Positions 30,301 to 39,074 of a DNA stretch of 59,275 nucleotides are shown piece by piece. A program made the position numbers and the translations under genes. Source of the stretch: Deltaproteobacteria bacterium CG_4_9_14_3_um_filter_63_12 (GTDB lineage Bacteria; Myxococcota_A; Bradymonadia; UBA4248; UM-FILTER-63-12); the NCBI GenBank assembly GCA_002789955.1, contig PFUG01000088.1:1-59275 (forward strand), given 5' to 3'. Numbering within the stretch: position 1 is the stretch's first letter; each line of letters starts with the position of its first letter. A model generated the notes under the pieces. The model saw nothing but the letters and a program-made list of their open reading frames with translations. It was not told the DNA's origin and searched no databases.

Positions 30301-31324
30301 CAGACGGGGTACGAATGGCTTTGGCCGGCGAAAATGGCGTCGGCACCTCCACGTGAGGCTTGAACTCCGTCGCCGAGCTCGATACCAGCGCCGCCGCCAC
30401 AATGGGCTCACTCGGGGTGAGGTCATCCGCGGTCACCAGCATGGGTTCCATCACTGGCATTGGGCTCGGGTCCACTTCTATCGCACGAATCGAACGTCGA
30501 AAGTCTGCCGCATTGACGAAGCGATCCCATGGCTTCTTCGCCATCGCTCGCTGGATCGACTGCCCAATGGCCGGCGGAAGATGGAGATCCGGCCGCGGTC
30601 GAAGCGGTGGAATAGGTTGCTGTACGTGTTTGAGGATCAGCTCGATGCTCCCTTCAGCCTCGTAGGGGAGACGGTCACAGACAAGCTCATAGAGCATCAC
30701 ACCGACCGCATAGATGTCGGTCCCTGGCCCCACGACTCCCTTCGCACCTCGGGCTTGCTCGGGCGCCATATAACTCGGCGTACCGATGATCGTTCCCGTT
30801 TGATGACTCGCCCCGCTGGCCACCACAGGAAGACCCGCAAGGCCAAAGTCTACCAGCTTCACTATCGGCTCAATCCCATTGGCGGAACGCATCACCAACA
30901 CATTCTCGGGCTTCAAATCACGGTGGATCACGCCACGCGCATGAGCATGAGCCAGGGCATCTAGAAGCTGGTCGACGATCCGCAGGATCGTGTAGAGAGG
31001 GAGTGCCTTCTCCTTCCATGACCGAAGAGATTGCCCCTCCACCAACTCCATGATCAAGTAGAGAGTCCCATCCTCGTCCTGACCGAAGTCGAGCACGGTC
31101 ACGATGTTGGGGTGCTTCAGATAGGAGAATGCCCGCGCTTCCTTGTTGAAACGACGCCGCGTTCGAGGGTCCGCCGTGAACTCAGGACGGACGATCTTGA
31201 CCGCCACCTCCGTCTGGGCTTTTTCGTCGGTCGCACGATAGACCGCCCCCATTCCCCCTCGACCGAGCAAGGACCGCATTACGTATCGCTGTGCGATCCG
31301 CTTTCCGAGGAGTTCGCGACTCAT
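27350..31324 (-). CDS. Ser/Thr protein kinase fused to AAA-type ATPase and TPR array
   Basis: The 1324-aa cytoplasmic signalling protein has no transmembrane helix seen. Residues 11-265 are a eukaryote-type kinase: glycine loop LLGRGGMGAVYR, Lys43 in VAVKIV, HRDLKPEN (Asp136) and DFG (Asp159), GTPSYMAPEQ. All catalytic residues are present, so it should be active. Around 400-650 is a signal-transduction ATPase: GRDAELERLE, Walker A GEAGIGKS, Walker B FVLLLEDVHW. From about 780 to 1300 is a long array of TPR helices (repeated AEHYRNAGELDQASEY and ALEEAREHYELARAT patterns). This is the well-known myxobacterial kinase-ATPase-TPR class, which senses unknown signals. Start 31324 (MSRELLGKRI) fits the kinase, though its ribosome site is weak. 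It lies on the same strand as the FHA transporter upstream. Confidence 0.92.
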   Translation of the reverse strand: MSRELLGKRIAQRYVMRSLLGRGGMGAVYRATDEKAQTEVAVKIVRPEFTADPRTRRRFNKEARAFSYLKHPNIVTVLDFGQDEDGTLYLIMELVEGQSLRSWKEKALPLYTILRIVDQLLDALAHAHARGVIHRDLKPENVLVMRSANGIEPIVKLVDFGLAGLPVVASGASHQTGTIIGTPSYMAPEQARGAKGVVGPGTDIYAVGVMLYELVCDRLPYEAEGSIELILKHVQQPIPPLRPRPDLHLPPAIGQSIQRAMAKKPWDRFVNAADFRRSIRAIEVDPSPMPVMEPMLVTADDLTPSEPIVAAALVSSSATEFKPHVEVPTPFSPAKAIRTPSDLFTSVPLPKLEQNPTPTAGVPSVSSMTFAHGMGALIGRDAELERLEEICERALSGQGQIVVIEGEAGIGKSRLGRALLHKFTETGLMRAVVGLYTATEGNGTNVGLRGALEALFNTTDLDRSAMGAQARWVLERLDINDEHDKLEIIEFLRPSAELEADQLGKLAEAAVKRHRSRLALIQRLIRLVAQEMPFVLLLEDVHWATDGIMGFLDSLATSFRLHATPFVVVCTVTPNELASHSLVQEGLGHLSRFEGMSFHRVSLQRLSPERTLELIRATLPLEDSLAERLAVRAGGNPFYALHFVQSLKQDRRLERDGDSGRWKLRDDVVLESALPTSVADVLRRRIQRVQARLGERSEVYYEVLVRAAVLGTSCDDKLLEAFIANEGEEGLRDALDDALDVWINSGILKESTERQADILEFDHPLLRDVLLEGIPARKIRRLHKLAASTKRDYYYPYLQGVARDIAEHYRNAGELDQASEYQLLAARSAESAGNFKEAAQYFGQLLDVFRQQQLTAEDESSGAANPYHVSKSGLLRVSVDWTEVWLGLARIAVAQGEYDVATRHIEQLVQYAEVRAQLLPQARANWLLARISTRRGRLVDAWDLFGMARDLFEAESDMIGVAQCLWGIGEVAQLSGWLTEAREWLGEARSIYESADRPIDVATCLMALGSTALSGGVLEEAREHYELARATFEGAQDRYNVNYCRLGLARVDIAQGRIRDALLLFEEAIATFAELGDRHGQIDCLNGIGHCYLVMGRSEPARAHLAEALTGYKQLNDRHGEGHNLRIQSDGLRWRNAGTEAIQFLNQALDHLTTTGDRNGQASCYLQLSRIALSLEDTERAERHFNEAHELYTISSDAIGIASCAEVWAHICVVRGDFREALTAVQEGLLVAEKTGSGPLLARLLALGTHISAHEKQFSELRHYGARLEDLDSKMEFVREPVFLEALVATTELLQVPGVDPDLRGFRERILQKIEKLRAVGKSV

Positions 31325-31643
31325 CGCGCAGCTCGCTCGCTGGTATGGAAACAGTTGGCCATCAAGTGATCGGCTGGCGCCGCCCGCCATGTAAGGGGAA
31401 ACGACCCAAAGTGCGGAAATTGGTCTTCGGTGTCATGCTTCTCGTCATTACATGGATTCACGCCAAAACGTTCGGCTCTCCAGCTAAAACAGAACGAATG
31501 CTGGAACTCCGAGGCCGCGCGCAGAACACGCTAAACTCTCCATATGGTGCGATGATGTCAAGCCGACGCGAGCGTCTCTATCATTAAGATGGCAGGACGA
31601 GACGGTACGGCTGGTCGCTCTCCACTTTGAGACGACCCCAGGC
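31325..31643. other. gene-free interval, 319 bp
   Basis: Lower GC than the surroundings and no recognisable coding, hairpin or promoter signal. It should contain the promoter of the kinase gene on the minus strand. Confidence 0.35.
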
Positions 31644-32753
31644 TCAATGCTCGACCAAATCGATCAACTCCACCTTCGGAGTGGACATCGCCGCCGTGAG
31701 CCGACACTCCCCAGTGACCTCGGCGCCACCTCGCAACTCCACCGCCGTTCCGCCCGCTTTCAGCAGGCAACGCTCCACGCTCCCACCCTCCCTTGCAGAC
31801 ACCCACAACTCTGAGAATGCACGAGTACCGCGGTTCGCGAGCGTCACCCGCAGGATATTCAGTGAGGTGTTTCCCGACATACGCGCGACGACCTGCGCTC
31901 CAATCACCTCCACTTGCTTCAACAGCGTCGACAACGCCGGCTCTCGCGCCTCCGCACCAGTCAACGCCGCCCCCGCTTGGACACACAGTTCGCCCTGCTC
32001 CGCCCCGCAATACTCGTCGTACAACGTCCTGGCCTCCCTCCAGCTGTGAGCGCGAATCGATGCATCAAGTGAATCGAACCCCTTCATCCGCTCCTTGGTC
32101 TCACCAAAATGTGACCAAAGTTGAGCGTCCACCCTCCACTCCTCCTCCTCCCGCACGACCCGCAGCGCAAACTGTTCGTTCTGGGTTCCACCGTCATATG
32201 CGGATTCGAACCCCGCCAACCACCTCGCTTCGCTCCCCTGGATTCGCTCGTCCAATCCCTGCGGTTCGCGGATCAACGGGATCGCCTGCGCCAACGCGAA
32301 AATTCGCACGTCGCCAAAGTCACGGGTCGCTTGGACGGTGCACGTCGTGTGCGTGCGCAGAAATCGATAGACCGCGGTTTGTCGCGCTCGCTCCAAGGGC
32401 CTCAACATCGCTCTCGTCTCGGCCGCGACCTCAAGCGCCAACCGCCTGTCTCTGCGCACAAGGTCGTTCGCGAACTCCTCGGCCAACAACCAATGTGGAA
32501 TCGGCCCCTGTGTGTAGACACAGTAGCCCATTGCCAGCTCGTCGGGGCTCTTCGTGGCTTGGAACTCTTCGCCTTGCGTTTCAGTGAGCACGCCGCTCTC
32601 TGTAACTTCCTTGTTCTTGCAGCTCGACGAGCCGATACCGATCAACAAGCACAGAACCAGAAGTACGACCGACGGCCAGCGCAGGTGAGACCCCGCTGCC
32701 ATGGCTGGCGGAGAGTCGTGTAGTCCCGAAGGGTTGCGAGCCGCACTCGTCAT
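31644..32753 (-). CDS. lipoprotein of unknown function
   Basis: The 369-aa product has a hydrophobic signal and lipobox ending SSSCKNKE, so it is lipid-anchored. No family was recognised. The mature part is alpha/beta with a Cys pair region (YCGAEQGELC). The start at 32753 is chosen because ATGA overlaps the stop of the upstream FHA-ABC transporter, implying coupled translation. In this reading the first 17 residues are encoded by the dispersed repeat. An internal ATG at 32702 would give a shorter, more ordinary signal but has no ribosome site. Its co-transcription with the FHA transporter suggests a role in the same envelope process. Confidence 0.72.
   Translation of the reverse strand: MTSAARNPSGLHDSPPAMAAGSHLRWPSVVLLVLCLLIGIGSSSCKNKEVTESGVLTETQGEEFQATKSPDELAMGYCVYTQGPIPHWLLAEEFANDLVRRDRRLALEVAAETRAMLRPLERARQTAVYRFLRTHTTCTVQATRDFGDVRIFALAQAIPLIREPQGLDERIQGSEARWLAGFESAYDGGTQNEQFALRVVREEEEWRVDAQLWSHFGETKERMKGFDSLDASIRAHSWREARTLYDEYCGAEQGELCVQAGAALTGAEAREPALSTLLKQVEVIGAQVVARMSGNTSLNILRVTLANRGTRAFSELWVSAREGGSVERCLLKAGGTAVELRGGAEVTGECRLTAAMSTPKVELIDLVEH
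32703..32744 (+). repeat. dispersed intergenic repeat, copy 5, inside a coding N-terminus
   Basis: GGCTGGCGGAGAGTCGTG then AGTCCCGAAGGGTTGCGAG, a diverged copy. On the minus strand it encodes the first residues of the lipoprotein gene, so the repeat has been captured as coding sequence or the true start is further in. Confidence 0.65.
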
Positions 32754-35700
32754 ACGAACCGAGAGTCCTTCATCCGCAATATGAGGCAGACGAGCAACAG
32801 AAGTGCGACATTGAAAAAAAGCAACATCGCAATAACGCTCAGCAAACTCGACGAGTATTCACCAAAATACCGAGCGATCAAGGTCTGATCTCGCTGATTG
32901 GAGTTCAATGTCTCGGCGAGTCTTGTTTTGAACAGGGCCTCCATTTCCCCGCGACGTTCCGTCTCTTCTTGAGTCGGCAAGCGCAGGCTGCCCATCTTTC
33001 GCCGTTTCTCGGCCGGCATGCCGTCGCGCATGGCTTCGGCAAACCGCCGCGCAGCCTCCCGTTCCTCTACCGTCGTCACGATCTCAGGAGGCAGCGGGCG
33101 CGCATCCTGCTCGACGTGCAAAAGACCCTCATAGGCCCACCGACTCACCATCAAGTTGGCAGACTGACGCACGGCCACACGAGCCCCGCCTTCGAGGCTC
33201 TTCAATGGCACGATCAGACCGCCGAGCACCAACTGTGGAATGAGCAACAGCGGAACCAGCGCCACCGCGGCTTCCGTAGAACGGACCAGGGCCGAGAGCG
33301 TTAAGCCCACCCCCAAGCCCGCCGTGGAGCAAAGAAAAAGCACCACCAACATGCTCGAGAAAGACCCGTGAAAACCGATGAGGGGATGAACAATCCCAAG
33401 CAATATCGTGCATTGCACCAACGACAAGAGACTCAGGATGAAGAACTTCGACAGCACGTAGCTTGGGATCTTTAGGTTGACCATCCGCTCTCGCCGGTAG
33501 ATCGCCAGCTCTCCGACAATTTCCCGTGCCGAATTGCTCGTCCCGAACCACACCGCGCTGGCCACCAGCATGAAGAGAGCGGCGGCGTCGGCCCCCTCAC
33601 TCCCTTGGTTCATCATAAACTGGTCTACGGGACTGCCCGTCGGCGGCATCTTCAAATTGAAGACGATCGCCAGCAAGACTCCAATAATTGGGGCCTGCAG
33701 GAGCAAAATTGCCGAATTCGTCAGATCCTTGCGCTTGATCGTCATCGTGCGGCGAGCCAACACCCACCACTGCCGCCACACGAACATCCAAGACTTGCGG
33801 GTGCGGCGGCTGCGTTGGGTCAATTGCACCTGAGCCGCGTTGTCGCGCCGCCCCGCCACATAGTCACGGTGCTGCGTGGATTCCAAATACTCGTCATGTC
33901 GCCGAGCGATGCGCTCAGTGGCATCACTCGCCGAGTTGTCCTCCGCGATAGGCGCCATCGCCGCGTCCGGATTCGACAGGATCTTGTCCCCGTCCGGTGT
34001 GCCAGCCTTCGCTTGGGGATTGAAGTACAAGATGGAGTCTGGGTACGTCGAACCGTAGTAGACCAGCTTTCCCCGAGCCAAATACAGTACATTGTCCATC
34101 TCTCGATAGACGTCCAGGCTCGGCTGGTGAATCGTCAGGAGAATCGTCCTCCCTTCGTCCGCAAGGCGCCGCAGCAACTGCATAACACTTCGCGTATCAC
34201 TCGATGCCAAGCCGCTCGTCGGCTCGTCCAGGAACAGCAGCGAGGGCTGAGTGATCAACTCCTGAGCCAAATTGACGCGCTTGCGTTGCCCCCCACTAAT
34301 GCCTTTCTGAATCGGAGAGCCAATCCGAACGTGCTTCGTTTCGAGGATTCCCAGGCTCTCCAGAATTCGATCGATGAGCCGTTCGATTTCGGCGCTCGAG
34401 GTGTCAGGCGGTAACCGCAGCTTCGCCGTGTAGTACAATGACTCGAAGACCGTCAGCTCTCGGTGAATGATGTCATCTTGGGGAACGTAGCCGATGTTGT
34501 CTCGGAACTGGTCGTAGTGACGGTAGATGTCGAGATTGTTGATGAGGCTCGAACCGCCACTGGGCGGAAGATAGCCATTGAGCGCCATCATCAGCGTCGT
34601 CTTGCCAGCCCCAGAAGGGCCCATGATCCCAATGAACTCGGTGGGATACGCAGTAAAACTGATGCCATCCAGAAGTCTCTTGCGGCCAGACGGCGACTTG
34701 GCGTCCTTCACATCCACGGTGATGTCCTCACCGCGAAGCATGATCTCGCCTTGGTATTCCTTGTGAACCACTCCCTTGGTGGGGTCGAGTCGCACGACGT
34801 ACGTGCCAAACGCGATCAGGTTCTCGGGGGTGATCTCACAGCGAGTGATCCGCACACCGTCGACGTAGGTGCCGTTGGCGCTCCCTAGGTCTTCGAGGAT
34901 CCAAATGTCGCCTTCACGGCGCAGACGAGCATGGTCACGGCTGACTTGAGGGGCATCGACGACAAGGTCGTTCCCCTCTCCACGGCCGATCGTGATGACG
35001 TCTTTGTCTTCCGGCAGCGCAACGGCTTCGCTTTGACGTTTGGTCCTGGTGTATTCGGACAAACGCGCGACAGGGAAACGATAGGACCCTAAGAAGAGCA
35101 CGTCTTGGTCGCTAAGAAAGACCTCACTATGCGGGACAACGGGGGTCGACCGAACGTTGATATAGGTGCCATTCAAGGAGCCAATATCTCGGAGGAGCCA
35201 ACCTCCATCTTTGGCGCGCAGAGTCGCGTGATAGCCTGACACCTGCGGAGCAGGAATGACGATGTCGTTGTCATCCGCGCGGCCCAGGGTCAACTCGTGC
35301 TCCCCAGCCTTGCTCCAGTCGACCGCGCCGATGTCGATCGCGAGGGTTTTGGCTGCCGTGCGGTTGAAATGTCGCAACAGCGATTCATCGAACTTGAACT
35401 GGTAGCTCCCCAGCCCAATCACGTCGTTAACCTGTAGAGCGTTGGTCTCGACGACCCTCTCTCCGTTTACGAATGTGCCATTCGTACTCCGAAGATCGGT
35501 AATCTCAAAAGACTCGCCCACCTTGCTGATTCGAGCGTGATAGCCAGAGACCTGGGGGGCGGCAATCGAGATCGTGTTGGTCTCGTGATACCCCAGCGTG
35601 ATCACCTGGGTCGCGCCCTCCTGCGGTGCGGCCTCGGCACGCAATTCATCCCGCGAAATCGCAGAGAGGTCCGACAGAGTCTCCTGCACGGTGCGCATGG

Positions 35701-35974
35701 CCTCGGAGCCCTCACTCGAGCGGGCTCGCCCCAAATGCTCTTCAGTCAAGACGAACCGAAACCGTCCCAACGCGATCTCGTCGCCGATCGATACATTGGC
35801 GCGGTCGACACGGGCCCCTGCGATCGTGCTGCCGTGCTCACTCCCCAGATCCACGAACTGCATCCCCGTGCTCCGGATGTTGATCTGAGCGTGGTGCGGG
35901 GACACCGATGCGTCGTTGAATATCAGCTCGTTGGATTCATGTGTACCAATCCGAAGGACCTTCAACAAGACCAC
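32750..35974 (-). CDS. four-FHA-domain ABCG-type transporter
   Basis: The 1074-aa half-transporter has four FHA domains at about 3-77, 124-197, 226-300 and 325-397. An ABC ATPase follows (Walker A GPSGAGKT 452-459, signature ISGGQRKR, Walker B LLFLDEPTSGLA, typical of ABCG), then a C-terminal membrane domain of about six helices. FHA domains bind phosphothreonine. Only the fourth keeps the full G-R...S-R-D-H...N-G motif. The others have S-P-H-H or S-G-Y-H and may be structural. GTG 35974 is chosen since the first FHA strand begins there and GGAG lies upstream. The longer frame starts with TTG. Adjacent to an active kinase, it is probably regulated by phosphorylation. The substrate is unknown. 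Confidence 0.9.
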   Translation of the reverse strand: MVLLKVLRIGTHESNELIFNDASVSPHHAQINIRSTGMQFVDLGSEHGSTIAGARVDRANVSIGDEIALGRFRFVLTEEHLGRARSSEGSEAMRTVQETLSDLSAISRDELRAEAAPQEGATQVITLGYHETNTISIAAPQVSGYHARISKVGESFEITDLRSTNGTFVNGERVVETNALQVNDVIGLGSYQFKFDESLLRHFNRTAAKTLAIDIGAVDWSKAGEHELTLGRADDNDIVIPAPQVSGYHATLRAKDGGWLLRDIGSLNGTYINVRSTPVVPHSEVFLSDQDVLFLGSYRFPVARLSEYTRTKRQSEAVALPEDKDVITIGRGEGNDLVVDAPQVSRDHARLRREGDIWILEDLGSANGTYVDGVRITRCEITPENLIAFGTYVVRLDPTKGVVHKEYQGEIMLRGEDITVDVKDAKSPSGRKRLLDGISFTAYPTEFIGIMGPSGAGKTTLMMALNGYLPPSGGSSLINNLDIYRHYDQFRDNIGYVPQDDIIHRELTVFESLYYTAKLRLPPDTSSAEIERLIDRILESLGILETKHVRIGSPIQKGISGGQRKRVNLAQELITQPSLLFLDEPTSGLASSDTRSVMQLLRRLADEGRTILLTIHQPSLDVYREMDNVLYLARGKLVYYGSTYPDSILYFNPQAKAGTPDGDKILSNPDAAMAPIAEDNSASDATERIARRHDEYLESTQHRDYVAGRRDNAAQVQLTQRSRRTRKSWMFVWRQWWVLARRTMTIKRKDLTNSAILLLQAPIIGVLLAIVFNLKMPPTGSPVDQFMMNQGSEGADAAALFMLVASAVWFGTSNSAREIVGELAIYRRERMVNLKIPSYVLSKFFILSLLSLVQCTILLGIVHPLIGFHGSFSSMLVVLFLCSTAGLGVGLTLSALVRSTEAAVALVPLLLIPQLVLGGLIVPLKSLEGGARVAVRQSANLMVSRWAYEGLLHVEQDARPLPPEIVTTVEEREAARRFAEAMRDGMPAEKRRKMGSLRLPTQEETERRGEMEALFKTRLAETLNSNQRDQTLIARYFGEYSSSLLSVIAMLLFFNVALLLLVCLILRMKDSRFV

Positions 35975-36237
35975 CCTTGCAGCTCCATGTTGGCGTAATG
36001 CGAAGAACAGAGCCCCTGAAACATGGCAGATAAATGTCGCCAAACAGCTCCAAGTCCTGCGGCCACCTTACAGGGCTCTAGAGACGACCAACTGGCGACG
36101 CACGAGCGTGCGCACTATCCATGATCTCTCATGTTTGCTCAACGCTCGAAACGGAACTCGCCGCCAGCACCACAAGAAACCAAACTCGCGCCGTGCGGCC
36201 CGAGTTTGGTGGTGGACGGGGTGGAGCGGTCGAAGGG

Positions 36238-37107
36238 CTACTGTGCAGGAACCATGAATTCGACCTTATCGTATTGCTTGAGTTCCTCTTGGTCCGCCTC
36301 GACGACTCCCTGGCATTTCCGTGCCTCGCAATCGTAGAGGGTGACCTTCTTGCCGCGTCCCACCAGCTTCCCAGTCATCTCCTTTGTCACACCGTACTTC
36401 GAGCCAATGCCACGAATTGTGATCTTCGCTTTACCCGACTCATCTGGCGTTACGAGCGTGATGGTTCCAGTGACCTTCTTCGGCGGCTCAGCCGTTACTG
36501 GAGGTTCCTCGACGGGAGGGTCGTCTTTCTTGACCTCAACGACCACAGGAGGGTCTTTCTCAACGACAGGGTCGTCAGGCTTCTTGGTCTTGACCTTCTT
36601 GACCTTCTTCTCGACGGGGTCCTTGTCCTGAACCTCGGCTTCGACGACATAGACCGTTGCGGGCTCGGCGGTGTCCTCAGGTACGGAAAAAGCAGCGCTC
36701 ACCGTGTAGACCGACTGTCCCTTCATGCACGCCACTCTGAAATAGTAGCGCCCAACCGGAACCTCAATTTCGGAGAACTCATAAAAGTCGCTGCTCTCCG
36801 TAATGTTGAGTCGGTCAATTGCTCGCCCGAAACCGTCGTGGAGGAAGAGATCGGCGTCCATTCGGGGGTTGTCCACACGGACAGACACCCTCAGTACGCC
36901 TGCCTGCTCGATGAGCAGGTACTTCCAGTCCTCGTTGTCGCCGGTCTCGGCGTTGCAGCGATCGTCGTCGCTCGTGTTGAGATAGAGTTGGGTCGCAGTG
37001 TCTCGTACACCATCAGCCCCAGAGTTCGAGTTGTACCCGACTTCCTTGGGGCCGCAGGCCAAGACAGCAAGCAAGAAAAGTAGCGCTGGTAGGAAAAATC
37101 GTCTCAT
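36238..37107 (-). CDS. lipoprotein A of a paralogous pair (PPC-like domain)
   Basis: The 289-aa product has a lipoprotein signal (MRRFFLPALLFLLAVLACGPK; lipobox Cys about 18). Residues 30-140 look like a pre-peptidase C-terminal (PPC-type) beta-sandwich: DNEDWKYLLIEQAG, LRVSVRVDN, LHDGFGRAI, GRYYFRVACMKGQSVYTVSA. A Lys/Pro/Glu linker follows (VKKVKTKKPDD), then a 70-residue beta domain starting GTITLVTPDE. The neighbour at 37149 has the same order of domains. It may be a surface or periplasmic binding protein. Start ATG 37107 is preferred over TTG 37113. It is on the same strand as, and 41 bp downstream of, its paralogue. Confidence 0.75.
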   Translation of the reverse strand: MRRFFLPALLFLLAVLACGPKEVGYNSNSGADGVRDTATQLYLNTSDDDRCNAETGDNEDWKYLLIEQAGVLRVSVRVDNPRMDADLFLHDGFGRAIDRLNITESSDFYEFSEIEVPVGRYYFRVACMKGQSVYTVSAAFSVPEDTAEPATVYVVEAEVQDKDPVEKKVKKVKTKKPDDPVVEKDPPVVVEVKKDDPPVEEPPVTAEPPKKVTGTITLVTPDESGKAKITIRGIGSKYGVTKEMTGKLVGRGKKVTLYDCEARKCQGVVEADQEELKQYDKVEFMVPAQ

Positions 37108-37148
37108 AATCAACTCTCAATCGGCAAGTGATGGGTCGACGAATGTGC

Positions 37149-38285
37149 TCAATTCTCGGGGATCTTAATGATGATGCGGTCCGCATCCTTGATGGCGTCA
37201 GCAGGAGCATTCGTCGCGGCGACGCAAGAGTTCTTGAGGACTTTGGTGATCTTGAATCGGGCTCCTGACACCAACTGCCCTTTCACGAAGATTTCGCCAA
37301 CTTGACCAACCTTGACGCCATTTTGGTCCCCTGAGCCAAGTTTGAGTCTTGAGCCATCATCGACTGGGGTAATGAGCCGCAAGCTCGTCTCCAGCTCCCT
37401 GTACGGCCCCTCGATATCGGCGACAATCGGCTTGAACTTCTTGGCTGCTGGCTCGGCGGCGACCGTGGCGGCCTTGGGCTCACTCTTGGCTTTTCCTGAG
37501 GAAACAGAGGCCTTTGTTACGGTCGAAAGGGGCACCGCGGTCGCACCTTGTGGAGCCACGGGGGTCTCTGCGACAGAGGCGGAACCTCCTGCCGCGACGG
37601 CAGGCAACGCGCCGCCACCTGCTGGCGCCGCCGCGCCGCCGGCGGCGGCGACTGGAAGCGACCCCCCTGCAGGGGCCGCGGCCGCTGCTCCACCACCGCC
37701 CGCAGGAGCGGCAGCACCGCCAGCAGCGGCAGCTCCACCGCCCGCAGGCGCCGCGTCAGCGGTCGCTGCGCCATCGAGCTGAAACGTACCCGCAAAATCA
37801 GGCCGGATTGTCCCTCCATCTCCCCCGCCGTTGTCGTCTTCGCCATAGGCATGGTTGCCCTTGAGCGAATAGATCGAGGCGCCTTTCTCGGCCTGCAATT
37901 TGACGAAGTAATATCCTTGGTCGACTCGCACGACGAGCTCGTCATTGGGGATAGAAGCTTGGTGGACTCGAGACTCCAGCTGAGCGCCGAACTTGTCATG
38001 GACTGTGATTACAGCCTGTTTGATGTCTGATGACTGATCCCAGAAGACCTGTACCGTGAGGAAGCCAGGAGCTGGGACGGCGAAGCTCTTCCAGTCCGTC
38101 GAATCGCCGGCTTCTGGGTTCAGGTCATCGCTCACCACCTGGCCGATGGTGACAGGGATGGCCCCGCCACGATCCTTGTCGGGCCCGCTGTTCTCATCGG
38201 GCCCGACTGTACAACCCCAGCCCGAGACCAGTGAGGCAGCGAAAAGGAATTGGAGCAGGGTGCGTTGCAACGGTTTTCCTTTCAT
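37149..38285 (-). CDS. lipoprotein B of the paralogous pair (PPC-like domain, Ala/Gly-rich linker)
   Basis: The 378-aa product has a lipoprotein signal ending SGWGC. A PPC-like domain follows (DSTDWKSFAVPAPGFLTVQVFWDQ, ITVHDKFGAQL, GYYFVKLQAEKGASIYSL). Then comes a long Ala/Gly/Pro linker (about residues 150-250, repeated AAAPAGGG) and a C-terminal domain RELETSLRLITPVDDGSRLKLG that matches the TLVTP domain of its neighbour. Paralogy with the gene at 36238 is visible, while the linkers are unrelated. Start 38285 gives the signal directly and follows no strong ribosome site. Not a known eCIS component, although it sits near the cluster. The divergent intergenic region separates it from the eCIS operon. 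Confidence 0.75.
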   Translation of the reverse strand: MKGKPLQRTLLQFLFAASLVSGWGCTVGPDENSGPDKDRGGAIPVTIGQVVSDDLNPEAGDSTDWKSFAVPAPGFLTVQVFWDQSSDIKQAVITVHDKFGAQLESRVHQASIPNDELVVRVDQGYYFVKLQAEKGASIYSLKGNHAYGEDDNGGGDGGTIRPDFAGTFQLDGAATADAAPAGGGAAAAGGAAAPAGGGGAAAAAPAGGSLPVAAAGGAAAPAGGGALPAVAAGGSASVAETPVAPQGATAVPLSTVTKASVSSGKAKSEPKAATVAAEPAAKKFKPIVADIEGPYRELETSLRLITPVDDGSRLKLGSGDQNGVKVGQVGEIFVKGQLVSGARFKITKVLKNSCVAATNAPADAIKDADRIIIKIPEN

Positions 38286-39074
38286 GAATGAGTCCGCATT
38301 GAGGTTCGGGGGAAAGTGAGACCAGCAGCGAAGTGTGCGGGCCAAGGTGAGCGATAGCCATGGAGAACTATAATGATCCAAGGTGCAGCACACAGAACGC
38401 TAGCATGGCCCCTGCAACCCGTCAACGCAGGGCCACAGCCGAGCTTACAGTCTCTCGGCAACGCTTAGAGGCTGGCGCTAGGCGGGCCGTGCCGTGGCCA
38501 GCTCACGCTTCGTTGAGGTCAGCCGACCCTATGCGGCGATGAGCTGGGGTCTTGCGCGCCAAGCGAGTAACCACCCGGGTTTCCTTGCGTATTCCGCGGC
38601 CACTAGAGAACAGTGGTCGGGAGGCGGCCGCTCCGGTGGCCATGTGACAGGCTGGTGGAGCTCGAAGACCTCACGTCGGGACCCCAGTGGGGGCCGGCGG
38701 ACCCAAGAGCGGGCTGCGGGGGGCGGGCGTGCAACCGGCGGGCCTCATTGGAATGCTTTAATACCCGTTGGTTGCAGGGCATCAGCGAGGGCGCGCAGAA
38801 AATCCAGCTCGAGTGGTACGCAGGTTGCGTATAGGGCTCCTTGTGCCTTCAAACATGTTGTTGATGAGCTATTTTGGTTGCCGTTTCCGACTGTTTGTTT
38901 GGAGACGGCATGTTTCGAACGCGGTTGACACTGGGTTGTGTTAGGTGCTATGAGGGGGCGCTATTTGTCCAAATCCAAAGAGGACAGGTGTCTCCATCGG
39001 GCTCAATGTTGGATGGTGGCCGCCGCTCCTGAAGCCGGGATTCCTGCAAGCCGCTCAGGGACTAGGTTGGTGTC
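38286..39074. other. 789-bp gap between lipoprotein pair and eCIS operon
   Basis: No credible gene. Open frames here are short and lack family features. It holds a TATAAT word at 38369-38374 without a matching -35, a GC-rich stretch near 38690-38730, and the promoter candidate listed separately. Base composition changes from C-ending to more G/T-ending codons across it. Confidence 0.45.
38925..38954 (+). promoter_or_regulatory. candidate sigma-70 promoter of the eCIS operon
   Basis: TTGACA at 38925-38930, an 18-base spacer, then TATGAG at 38949-38954 with an extended -10 TG one base before. The predicted start is near 38961, about 115 bases before the first eCIS gene. The -35 is consensus and the -10 matches four of six positions. 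Not tested. Confidence 0.5.

Noticed and set aside
38494-38928. Open frames (up to 144 codons) in the gap before the eCIS
   Set aside because: Low-complexity, different frames overlap, no ribosome site or recognisable motif.
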